Below, piece by piece: positions 33,526-39,466 of a stretch of DNA of 39,466 nucleotides. The notes under the pieces are model-generated. The model was not told the origin of the DNA and made no database searches. It saw only the letters and a list, made by a program, of their open reading frames with translations. Source of the stretch: Subtercola sp. (GTDB taxonomy: Bacteria > Actinomycetota > Actinomycetes > Actinomycetales > Microbacteriaceae). The stretch spans positions 1-39,466 of the forward strand of contig JAODBB010000154.1 in NCBI GenBank assembly GCA_025463745.1, in the 5' to 3' direction. Every line of letters begins with the position of its first letter. Within the stretch, counting starts at the first letter, position 1. The position numbers were made by a program, and so were the translations under genes.

Positions 33526-34524
33526 TCACGGACGAATGGTTCCATCTCGCGACGGCGTGGGCGGAGGGGGCGTGCTCGGCGTACCCCACCGCACCCACGC
33601 CCGCACATAGATGGCGAGCCCCGCGACGAGGCCGACGATAACCCACAGCACGATCAAGAAGTCGATCCACGAACCGATGGGCGGCGAGCCGGGCAGAAAG
33701 CTGCGCAGCGGAATCGTCGCGAAGAGCATCGCACCCATCCAGCTCAGGAACGACGGTTCGACTTTGCGATGCCCCCGATAGGCGGTGATCGCGACGAAGA
33801 GAACGAGCACCGGCATCACGACCATGAGGCTGAGAAGCACGATAGCGAAGGCAAGTGTGCTGCCCGAGCGGCCGGCCGACAGGTCATGCACCGGCCAGTC
33901 GACAAGCCCGTCAGGTGTGCTCACGGTGACTTGCCCGGTCAGCGATGTGCTGTTCGAGATATTCCAGCCCGGCAGGTATCCGCCTAGCTCGACCGTGGTC
34001 GGCACTGCCTGTTCCACTCCGTCTGTCACGATGTACGCGATGACAACCATGCGTGCGTCATAACGATCGAACGGCCAATTCTCGATGGCGCCCGGGGCCA
34101 GTACGTTGATGCTCTGGATGCCGGGAATGGTGTCTTTCGCGAGCGTGATCGTCTGCTCACCCGACACGGGCGAAATGATCACGGTTACGTCTTGGGCGAG
34201 CGTCGAAGATCCATCGACCTCCAACTCCGTCGATGGAATGACGTTGACCGACATCGAGATCGTCTCCGCGCTGGCGTTGACCGAATCTTGTTTCAGTTGA
34301 ACGATCACGCCCGTCGCCGGCTTGGCCTCGTTGTCCGCCCACGAATCAGAGCGCCCGTTCGGCGCATACAAAGAGATGACAGCCAAATACACCAGCACGA
34401 CGAGCACAATGAACGCAATAGGGCGCCACGGCCATTTGCGTTTGAGCCGTGCAGAGGCGGCAGGATGTTCGGGGTCAGCCCCCTGGGCGGCAACCACCTG
34501 CTCGTCACTTCCGCTCGCACTCAC
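33526..34524 (-). CDS. DUF4436 family membrane protein
   Basis: This 332-residue protein starts at GTG with no strong ribosome-binding site. One transmembrane helix lies near residues 34-54, then an extracytoplasmic beta-rich domain with the family marker NWPFDRYDARMVV near 150. Three C-terminal transmembrane helices follow (about 222-248, 260-278, 284-308), and the tail is proline-rich and cytoplasmic. DUF4436 proteins occur mainly in mycobacteria and relatives and have no assigned function. It may be co-transcribed with the sigma factor and its membrane partner downstream, so it could be part of the same envelope-response module. It is divergent from DUF2277. Confidence 0.82.
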   Translation of the reverse strand: MSASGSDEQVVAAQGADPEHPAASARLKRKWPWRPIAFIVLVVLVYLAVISLYAPNGRSDSWADNEAKPATGVIVQLKQDSVNASAETISMSVNVIPSTELEVDGSSTLAQDVTVIISPVSGEQTITLAKDTIPGIQSINVLAPGAIENWPFDRYDARMVVIAYIVTDGVEQAVPTTVELGGYLPGWNISNSTSLTGQVTVSTPDGLVDWPVHDLSAGRSGSTLAFAIVLLSLMVVMPVLVLFVAITAYRGHRKVEPSFLSWMGAMLFATIPLRSFLPGSPPIGSWIDFLIVLWVIVGLVAGLAIYVRAWVRWGTPSTPPPPTPSRDGTIRP

Positions 34525-34558
34525 GCTCGAAGCCTACCGACCCGCCGCCTTTTTCGCG

Positions 34559-34587
34559 GTGACAGCAGGATTCGGCCCGCGTACCCT
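34559..34587 (+). promoter_or_regulatory. promoter of DUF2277 gene, probably leaderless
   Basis: GTGACA (34559-34564) and TACCCT (34582-34587) are separated by 17 bases. Transcription would start about seven bases later, at or next to the ATG at 34594. No Shine-Dalgarno sequence is present, consistent with a leaderless mRNA. Confidence 0.5.
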
Positions 34588-34593
34588 TTAGGC

Positions 34594-34866
34594 ATGTGCC
34601 GAAACATCCATACTCTGCATAATTTCGAACCAGCCGCTACCGACGACGAAGTGCACGCCGCGGCGCTGCAGTTCGTGCGCAAGATCAGCGGGTCGACGAA
34701 ACCATCGAAGGCGAATGCCGATGCGTTCGAGCGAGCGGTCGAAGAAATCGCCCACATCTCGCGCCACCTGCTCGAAGACCTCGTCGCGAGCGCTCCGCCG
34801 AAGAACCGCGAGATCGAGGCTGAGAAGGCGAAGGCCCGATCGGCGAAGCGCTTCGCCGCGGCCTGA
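34594..34866 (+). CDS. DUF2277 domain-containing protein
   Basis: This 90-residue protein starts with the family-defining MCRNIHTLHNFEP and continues with ALQFVRKISGSTKPS and AFERAVEEIAHISRHLLEDL, covering the whole DUF2277 domain. The C-terminus (KARSAKRFAAA) is basic and lies within a 33-bp tandem DNA repeat that continues past the stop. The function of DUF2277 is unknown; the conserved Cys2 and histidines suggest metal or nucleotide binding as a guess. The mRNA is probably leaderless. Confidence 0.92.
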   Translation: MCRNIHTLHNFEPAATDDEVHAAALQFVRKISGSTKPSKANADAFERAVEEIAHISRHLLEDLVASAPPKNREIEAEKAKARSAKRFAAA

Positions 34867-34926
34867 GCACGGTCAGCGAAACGGTTCGCCGCGGCCCGAG
34901 CGCGGCCGGCGAAGCGGTTCGCCGCC
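34841..34926. repeat. 33-bp tandem repeat (2.6 copies) spanning the DUF2277 stop codon
   Basis: Copies are at 34841-34873, 34874-34906 and a partial one at 34907-34926. Each contains a palindromic core of the form GGCGAAGCG-CTTCGCC, perfect in the first copy (34842-34857). Copy one reads TGA where copy two reads CGA, so the first copy supplies the stop codon. Read through, the frame would continue as repeats of ARSAKRFAAA. Confidence 0.8.
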
Positions 34927-35013
34927 CGCCTGACGTCGACGCGAAGCGTCGGGCGAGCCCGAGACCCCGGATGCACGCCCAGCGCCCGCCGGGCATCCAC
35001 CGCCTCCCCGCGC

Positions 35014-35045
35014 TTGACCGCCCACCCAAAGCAACCTAAGTTGCT
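35014..35045 (+). promoter_or_regulatory. promoter-operator of the HTH/Clp-N operon
   Basis: TTGACC (35014-35019), a 17-base spacer and TAAGTT (35037-35042) form the promoter. A perfect 16-bp inverted repeat AGCAAC-CTAA-GTTGCT (35030-35045) covers the -10 element. The predicted start coincides with the ATG at 35049, so the mRNA is probably leaderless. The same arrangement recurs at 35812-35843. Confidence 0.78.
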
Positions 35046-35048
35046 CGC

Positions 35049-35285
35049 ATGGCCTCTTTCACCCCAGCCCCGACCGGCGGCGTCGCCGACGAACTCGCCG
35101 CGGTGGCAGCGCTGCGCGAACTCGCCGACCACCTCGAAGACGCGAGCGTCGAACGCGCCCTCCGAGCGGGATGGTCGTGGAGTGACGTCGCCGCGGGTCT
35201 CGGGGTGACCCGCCAGGCCGTGCACAAGAAGCACCAGGGGCGACTGGCCGAATCCGGAATCGAGTTGAGGCGCCGAAATGGATGA
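35049..35285 (+). CDS. small helix-turn-helix protein
   Basis: The 78-residue product is almost entirely a helical DNA-binding domain: an N-terminal helix pair (ADELAAVAALRELADHLED), then a helix-turn-helix WSWSDVAAGLGVTRQAVHKK. There is no ligand domain; sensing could come from its partner, the Clp-N protein encoded by the next gene, which it overlaps by eight bases. No ribosome-binding site precedes the ATG, fitting the leaderless promoter. The perfect palindrome in its promoter, repeated before the membrane-protein gene at 35879, is the obvious candidate binding site (inference). Confidence 0.85.
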   Translation: MASFTPAPTGGVADELAAVAALRELADHLEDASVERALRAGWSWSDVAAGLGVTRQAVHKKHQGRLAESGIELRRRNG

Positions 35286-35763
35286 CGACTGGCTCACCCA
35301 GGGTATGCGCGGCCTTGTGGCGAGTGCGGTCGCCGAAGCTGCCCGCCGCGGAACCACGACCGTGGAGGCCGAGCACGTGCTGCTGGCCATCGTGGCCGAT
35401 ACGGCGAATCCCGCCTCGCGTGCACTGGCCGACTCGGGCCTCGACCACCAGATTCTGGATGCCGCACTCGACACCGAGCGTCGGCAGAGCCTCGCCGCGG
35501 CGGGAGTCCAGCCGCTCGACCCCTCCGTGCTCGCGGCCACGCCGCGTGCGGCGAAGGCGAGCTGGGGAGCATCCATCGCCGCCGCCCGTGCCCGCGCCGG
35601 TCGATTGCGCGGCCTGGGGCACGGGGCTCGTGGCGCAGCGGTCGGCCTGGCCATCGGGATACTGGGGGCCGACCTCGGCACCGTGCCCCGCGCGCTCGCC
35701 TTCGCCGCAATCGACCGCCTCGCGCTGCTCGAACGTCTTGAGCGGGCACGTCCGAGGGTCTAA
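35278..35763 (+). CDS. Clp N-domain protein without ATPase (161 aa)
   Basis: The first 80 residues form a Clp repeat (N) domain: ARRGTTTVEAEHVLLAIVAD, then ASRALADSGLDHQILDAAL. The AAA+ modules of ClpA/ClpC are absent. The remainder is an Ala/Gly/Arg-rich region with a helical, partly hydrophobic stretch (GAAVGLAIGILGADLGTV) and ends basic. Its ATG overlaps the end of the HTH gene, so the two are translationally coupled and probably form a complex. Stand-alone Clp-N proteins may act as adaptors recognising degron or damaged-protein signals; a regulatory role with the HTH protein is inferred. Confidence 0.85.
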   Translation: MDDDWLTQGMRGLVASAVAEAARRGTTTVEAEHVLLAIVADTANPASRALADSGLDHQILDAALDTERRQSLAAAGVQPLDPSVLAATPRAAKASWGASIAAARARAGRLRGLGHGARGAAVGLAIGILGADLGTVPRALAFAAIDRLALLERLERARPRV

Positions 35764-35800
35764 GAAGCACAGCGTGTCCGGCCAAGCCGCAGACCACTTA

Positions 35801-35843
35801 AGCAACTTCGGTTGACAAGGCCGCATAAGCAACATAAGTTGCT
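35801..35843 (+). promoter_or_regulatory. promoter-operator of the DUF1772-like gene, twin of the HTH promoter
   Basis: TTGACA (35812-35817), a 17-base spacer and TAAGTT (35835-35840) form the promoter. The perfect repeat AGCAAC-ATAA-GTTGCT (35828-35843) overlaps the -10 exactly as at 35030-35045. A second, degenerate site AGCAAC-TTCG-GTTGAC (35801-35816) overlaps the -35. This strongly suggests control by the HTH protein encoded just upstream. Confidence 0.78.
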
Positions 35844-35878
35844 ACTCTGCTTCATCCATTCCACGCTCGACGCCCGAC

Positions 35879-36337
35879 ATGGCGCTGACCATCGTCTTGT
35901 TCCTCAGCATCCTGCTCTGCGCCCTGCTCTTCGGAGTCTTCTGGGGCCCATGGCTCGCGCTCAGCCGCTCGATGGCGACATTCACGCCAGCCGTTTTCAT
36001 CGCGATCACCCACCGCATGGATCACAACCTCGGCACCCTCATGAGCCTTCTCATGCCTGTGGCGCTTGCCTCGATCGTGACCGTGCTCATCCTCTCGTTC
36101 AGCGTCAGCACGCTCACCTTCGTGCTCGCCGCGTGCGCACTCGCCCTCTTCGTGATGACCCTGCTCGTGACGATGCTCGTCGAGGTGCCCATCGTCACGA
36201 AGATTCGCGACTGGCAGGTGGATGCTCTGCCGCCCGACTTGGCCGCCCAACGCGATCGCTGGGTGTCGTTTCACCTATTCCGCGTGGTCGGCGGCTTCGC
36301 GGGCCTGGCCCTACTCGTGTCCGCCGCCCTCTTCTGA
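35879..36337 (+). CDS. four-helix membrane protein, DUF1772-like
   Basis: This 152-residue protein has four transmembrane helices (about residues 3-25, 55-75, 80-103, 132-151). The loop after helix three contains EVPIVTKIRDWQVDALPPDL and helix four begins after RWVSFHLFRV, a layout like DUF1772/anthrone-oxygenase-like proteins. No Shine-Dalgarno precedes the ATG and the predicted leader is about 30 bases. The promoter shares its operator with the HTH/Clp-N operon, so it probably belongs to that regulon. Function unknown; the family label is tentative. Confidence 0.78.
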   Translation: MALTIVLFLSILLCALLFGVFWGPWLALSRSMATFTPAVFIAITHRMDHNLGTLMSLLMPVALASIVTVLILSFSVSTLTFVLAACALALFVMTLLVTMLVEVPIVTKIRDWQVDALPPDLAAQRDRWVSFHLFRVVGGFAGLALLVSAALF

Positions 36338-36457
36338 GGTGCTCGGCGCTCTCGTGACACAGCTGCGTCACGGCACCTCAGTGCACCACGCCAGCACCCT
36401 GAGTTACGCCATTCGTGCGTGCCGCAGGCCCTCGAGCGCGCCGCCGCTCTGCTGCTG

Positions 36458-36706
36458 TCAGACCTCGACGGTCAGTTCGAAGACCTGGTCAGTGGGATGC
36501 CCCGTTTTCTCGTGCACCCGCATGACGGCCTCCTTCGACGGCCCCGTCGAGAGGCAGAACGCCTTGCCTGTTACGGGGTCGAGCCAGGCCCTCTCGAAGT
36601 GAACACCCTCCACGCCCTCTGCCTCGAGGTCGGCTTGGTGAGCTTCTACCAACTGGTCTTCGGTCACCCCGACGAATCCGTCGTGAACATCCATGAATCG
36701 TGCCAT
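36458..36706 (-). CDS. SCO4226/DUF4242-type small protein
   Basis: This 82-residue protein has a ferredoxin-like alpha/beta fold typical of DUF4242, whose Streptomyces member SCO4226 is described as nickel-binding. Visible family features are MARFMDVHDGF at the start, VEGVHFERAWLDPVTGKAFCL in the middle, and EAVMRVHEKTGHP near the end. The ATG follows AGGAGG at ideal spacing. It stands alone, convergent with the membrane protein gene to its left and divergent from the Tat-exported protein to its right. Confidence 0.88.
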   Translation of the reverse strand: MARFMDVHDGFVGVTEDQLVEAHQADLEAEGVEGVHFERAWLDPVTGKAFCLSTGPSKEAVMRVHEKTGHPTDQVFELTVEV

Positions 36707-36882
36707 GAGGCACCTCCTCTTTCAGTGGTCCCATTCTCCTCGTGTCGTGCCCCGAGCGCATCAGTCCTACGCCGATCGATGCTGCTTCCCCTAGATTCCA
36801 GCCCCTAGACCCCAGCGCTGTGGCAGCTCCTCACCCTAAGATTGCAGGATTGACGGGCACCGTACCCGTCGGGTAGGAAGCC

Positions 36883-37452
36883 GTGACACGCATGAACCAC
36901 CAGGAACCACCCGCAAGCCTCGTTTCGCGCCGCACCGTCGTCACGGCCGCCGCCTGGAGCGTGCCGGTCGTCGCGCTGGCCACCGCCGCACCCTCGGCCG
37001 CTGCCAGCGGCGGCGACCCGACCTTCGTCGCGGTTCCGGCGTTCGGCACCGACACCTCGCAGATGTTCGGAGTGCTCGCAACGAACCTGCCCGCCGCCCC
37101 GGCCAGCGGCGAAGGCAACTACATCGGCGTACTCATCGACTTCTGCCTGCCCGAAGGCTTGCGTGTCACCTCGGTGGCCACGACGGGCTGGGCGTTCACG
37201 AACTCCGACGAAGTCGGCTATGCCGGTGGCGACGCCTTCGTGTACAACACCGACGCAATCACGGCGGGTACCACCGTCGAGATCGACGTTGCGATCGGCA
37301 AAGATCCGACCCTCGGCAACCTCGACGGAACCCTCGGCGCCGACATCTCGATCGGCACGACCGGCTTCTTCACGGGCGTCGAATGGACCTACGTCTACGG
37401 CACGCCCACGGGCACGCCGTTACCGAACTGCTCGTCATCGGGCCGAGGCTGA
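36883..37452 (+). CDS. Tat-exported hypothetical protein
   Basis: The product is 189 residues from GTG 36883, with an ATG at 36892 as an alternative. The N-terminus carries a twin-arginine signal, SRRTVVTAAAWSVPVVALAT, with a likely cleavage near APSAAAS. The mature part is rich in Thr, Gly and beta-branched residues, with two cysteines (DFCLPEG and the near-terminal PNCSSS) that may form a disulfide, consistent with an immunoglobulin-like secreted beta-sandwich. I do not recognise a family. The membrane protein gene follows after 36 bases, probably in the same operon. A 6-bp hairpin (GACGGG/CCCGTC) lies just upstream. Confidence 0.75.
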   Translation: MTRMNHQEPPASLVSRRTVVTAAAWSVPVVALATAAPSAAASGGDPTFVAVPAFGTDTSQMFGVLATNLPAAPASGEGNYIGVLIDFCLPEGLRVTSVATTGWAFTNSDEVGYAGGDAFVYNTDAITAGTTVEIDVAIGKDPTLGNLDGTLGADISIGTTGFFTGVEWTYVYGTPTGTPLPNCSSSGRG

Positions 37453-37488
37453 GCCACAGTTCACTCGACCCAGACCTGAGGATTTCGG

Positions 37489-38139
37489 ATGCCCGTTCCG
37501 GCCGCACTGCGCCTTCGCCGTGAATCGTGGGGTTTCGCCGTCGGCTCGCTGCTGTTCATGCTCGGTGCGGTGCCGCCCTACCAAGACGCCGTCGGCAGTA
37601 TCGCGACGAACACCACGTTCTTCGTCGGGTCACTGTTCTTCACCGCCGCGGGCTTCATTCAGCTGAGCATGAGCGGTAAGCGGCCGCCCTCACGGTCTGT
37701 CAACCGGCCCGACACCTTCGACTGGTGGGCCGCCACGGTGCAGTTCGTTGGAACCCTGCTCTTCAACGTGAGCACCGTCTCGGCACTGATCGTCTCGGCG
37801 AACGCGGCATCCCGTCTCGGCGGCGGCTGGCGCCCCGACGCCTACGGCTCGATCGCGTTTCTCGTCTCGAGCGTCTTCGCGGTGGTGGCGACCACCGAGC
37901 GTGACAAATTGTGGGATCCGCAGGCCCGAACGTGGCGCTGCACCTGGCTCAACCTGACGGGCTCTGTGCTGTTCGGTCTGTCGGCGATCGGCGCGTATGT
38001 TCTGCCCTCGACCAATGACCTGCTGAGTCTCTTCTGGGCCAACGTCGGCACCTTCGCCGGAGCCGCATGCTTCTTCACCGCCGCGGTGTTGAGCCGCCCC
38101 GGCATCGCAGCCGTTCGGGCGGCCCGCGCCCGCGCCTGA
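37489..38139 (+). CDS. multi-pass membrane protein, YrhK-like
   Basis: This 216-residue protein has about six transmembrane helices, the first beginning WGFAVGSLLFMLGAVPPY. The later segments WLNLTGSVLFGLSAIGAYVLP and WANVGTFAGAACFFTAAVLS repeat the same WxxxGSxxF pattern found in YrhK-like proteins, suggesting internal duplication of a two-helix unit. Function unknown. It is convergent with the glutamate decarboxylase gene and probably co-transcribed with the Tat-exported protein. Confidence 0.75.
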   Translation: MPVPAALRLRRESWGFAVGSLLFMLGAVPPYQDAVGSIATNTTFFVGSLFFTAAGFIQLSMSGKRPPSRSVNRPDTFDWWAATVQFVGTLLFNVSTVSALIVSANAASRLGGGWRPDAYGSIAFLVSSVFAVVATTERDKLWDPQARTWRCTWLNLTGSVLFGLSAIGAYVLPSTNDLLSLFWANVGTFAGAACFFTAAVLSRPGIAAVRAARARA

Positions 38140-38179
38140 AACGAGATCCGGTGGAAGCGGCGGCGCACAATTGGCGCAG

Positions 38180-39466
38180 CTAGTGCGTGAATCCCGAGAC
38201 CAGCCCTTCGGTCGGCATCGGCGACTCAAGCCGGTCGAGGTAGTCGACCGCCTCACGGATATCGCTCATCAGGCTCTCGGCGAGGTTGCGGCTGAGGCCG
38301 TTGCGAACCACGATACGCTGCACCGTGATGTCGGAGAGGTTGTCGGGCATCGGGTAGGCCGGAATCAGCCAGCCCTTCAGGCGCAGTCGCTCGGAGAGGT
38401 GATAGAGGTTCCAGTTCTTCGTGTACCCCTTGCTGAGCTGCCAGGCGAACACGGGAATGTCGGTGCCGTCGTTCCACAGGTCGAACGCGGGCAGCTTGCC
38501 GATCTCGGTGGCCAGATACACGGCGACGTCTTGCGACGCCTGCTGCACGCGTCGGTAGCCGTCGAAACCGAGGCGCAAGAACAGGTAGTACTGAAGCAGC
38601 ACCTGGGCGCCCGGCCGCGAGAAGTTCAGCGCGAAGCTCGGCATGTGCCCGCCGAGGTACGTGACGTCGAAGACCAGCTCTTTGGGCAGGTCGTCGACGG
38701 TGCGCCAGATGACCCAGCCGAGGCCCGGGTAGACGAGCCCGTACTTGTGGGCCGACGTGCTGATGGATGCGACGCGCTCCACTCGGAAGTCCCACTTGAG
38801 GTCGGGCTGCAAGAACGGCGCGATCATGCCGCCCGAGGCACCGTCGACGTGGATGGGAATGTCGAAGCCGGTCTCGGCCTGAATCGCATCGAGCGCCGCT
38901 GCGATCTGCTCGACCGGCTCGTACATGCCCGTGTACGTGACGCCCATGATGGCGACGACGCCGATGGTGTTCTCGTCGACATACTTATCGAGGTCGTGGC
39001 CGTCGAGCACCTTGTGTTCGTCGGTGATGGGAACGTAACGCGGTTCGACATCCCAGTAGTTGCAGAACTTCTCCCAGCACACCTGCACGGCGCTCGAGAG
39101 AATGAGGTTGGGCTTCTCGGTCGAGAGGCCCTTGGCGCGCCGGGCGAGCTGCCAGCGGCGTTTGAGGGCGAGGCCGCCGAGCATGCACGCCTCCGACGAG
39201 CCGATAGTGGATGTTCCAATGGCGTTGTTCGCGTCAGGTGCGTGCCACAGATTGGCGAGCATCAGCCAGCAGCGCGTCTCGATGGCCGCGGTCTGCGGGT
39301 ACTCGTCTTTGTCGACCATGTTCTTGTCGGCGGACTCTGCGTAGATGCGTTGCGCGTGTTCGTCCATCCACGTGCCCACGAAGGTGGCGAGATTCAGCCG
39401 CGAGTTGCCATCGAGCATCGCCTCGTCGTGCACGACCTGATACGCCGTCTCCGGCAGCGATTCGCC
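38180..39466 (-). CDS. gad: glutamate decarboxylase (5' truncated by the window)
   Basis: The frame runs out of the window; the last bases encode ETAYQVVHDEAMLDGNSRLN, which matches a point some 30 or more residues into known glutamate decarboxylases. The visible 428 codons include the PLP-binding region HVDGASGGMIAPF and the Schiff-base lysine in STSAHKYGLVYPG. The C-terminal regulatory tail is present and short. The enzyme converts L-glutamate to GABA and CO2, consuming a proton, and usually serves acid tolerance or GABA metabolism. No antiporter gene is visible on the side seen here. Confidence 0.94.
   Translation of the reverse strand, partial: GESLPETAYQVVHDEAMLDGNSRLNLATFVGTWMDEHAQRIYAESADKNMVDKDEYPQTAAIETRCWLMLANLWHAPDANNAIGTSTIGSSEACMLGGLALKRRWQLARRAKGLSTEKPNLILSSAVQVCWEKFCNYWDVEPRYVPITDEHKVLDGHDLDKYVDENTIGVVAIMGVTYTGMYEPVEQIAAALDAIQAETGFDIPIHVDGASGGMIAPFLQPDLKWDFRVERVASISTSAHKYGLVYPGLGWVIWRTVDDLPKELVFDVTYLGGHMPSFALNFSRPGAQVLLQYYLFLRLGFDGYRRVQQASQDVAVYLATEIGKLPAFDLWNDGTDIPVFAWQLSKGYTKNWNLYHLSERLRLKGWLIPAYPMPDNLSDITVQRIVVRNGLSRNLAESLMSDIREAVDYLDRLESPMPTEGLVSGFTH

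Noticed and set aside
1..39466. Search by eye for CRISPR repeats, tRNA-like cloverleaves, transposase motifs, phage genes or an origin
   Set aside because: None seen. The only repeats found are short tandem or palindromic ones listed as features.

Overview
The window is chromosomal DNA from a high-GC Gram-positive bacterium, most likely an actinobacterium of the Microbacteriaceae type. The basis is the strong G/C preference at third codon positions, many GTG starts, promoter layouts that imply leaderless mRNAs, an actinobacterial-type LexA box, and the family mix (FurA/CatR-catalase, DUF4436, DUF2277, DUF6504-like, a HTH/Clp-N pair, GlxA, TelA/YbjQ). I see no rRNA, tRNA, IS element, phage gene or CRISPR array. 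It reads as a housekeeping and accessory-metabolism region rather than an island.

Left part (1-6.9 kb): a truncated cog3964 amidohydrolase, a GntR/FCD regulator with a textbook operator, a 951-residue FAD/Fe-S D-2-hydroxyacid dehydrogenase-like protein, and an MFS transporter translationally coupled to a second GntR/FCD regulator. Together these look like a small 2-hydroxyacid (ester) utilisation locus. From 6.7 to 10.3 kb lie a small cysteine protein and a minus-strand set: an AarF/UbiB-type kinase, two small coiled-coil proteins with related N-termini, and a PRC-barrel protein with a tyrosine-rich tail.

Middle (10.5-27.3 kb): divergent PucR- and AraC-type regulators, then a thiolase/SDR operon containing a collapsed enoyl-CoA hydratase remnant. 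Next come a palindromic element, a catalase with its Fur-type regulator, and a divergent IclR regulator. A PEBP protein, a GMC oxidoreductase with its subunit 3 and a zinc alcohol dehydrogenase follow. A short DUF6504-like gene sits behind a near-consensus SOS box. The stretch ends with a luciferase-like monooxygenase divergent from a GlxA regulator, a GAPDH and a 2-oxoglutarate-type oxygenase.

Right part (27.4-39.5 kb): TelA faces a minus-strand set of a TelA-associated protein and two proteins with duplicated YbjQ-like domains. Next are an ECF sigma factor overlapping a membrane-anchored protein with a duplicated extracytoplasmic domain, and a DUF4436 membrane protein. DUF2277 follows, its stop codon inside a 33-bp tandem repeat. 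After it comes a HTH + Clp-N pair whose promoter, with the same perfect 16-bp palindrome over the -10, recurs in front of a four-helix membrane protein. A DUF4242 protein, a Tat-exported protein, a multi-pass membrane protein and a truncated glutamate decarboxylase finish the window.

The observations I rate highest are the HTH/Clp-N/membrane-protein regulon with two near-identical promoter-operators, the SOS-boxed DUF6504-like orphan, the palindrome behind katA with G-U-conserving asymmetry and flanking direct repeats, and the paired coiled-coil proteins of the AarF/PRC-barrel cluster.
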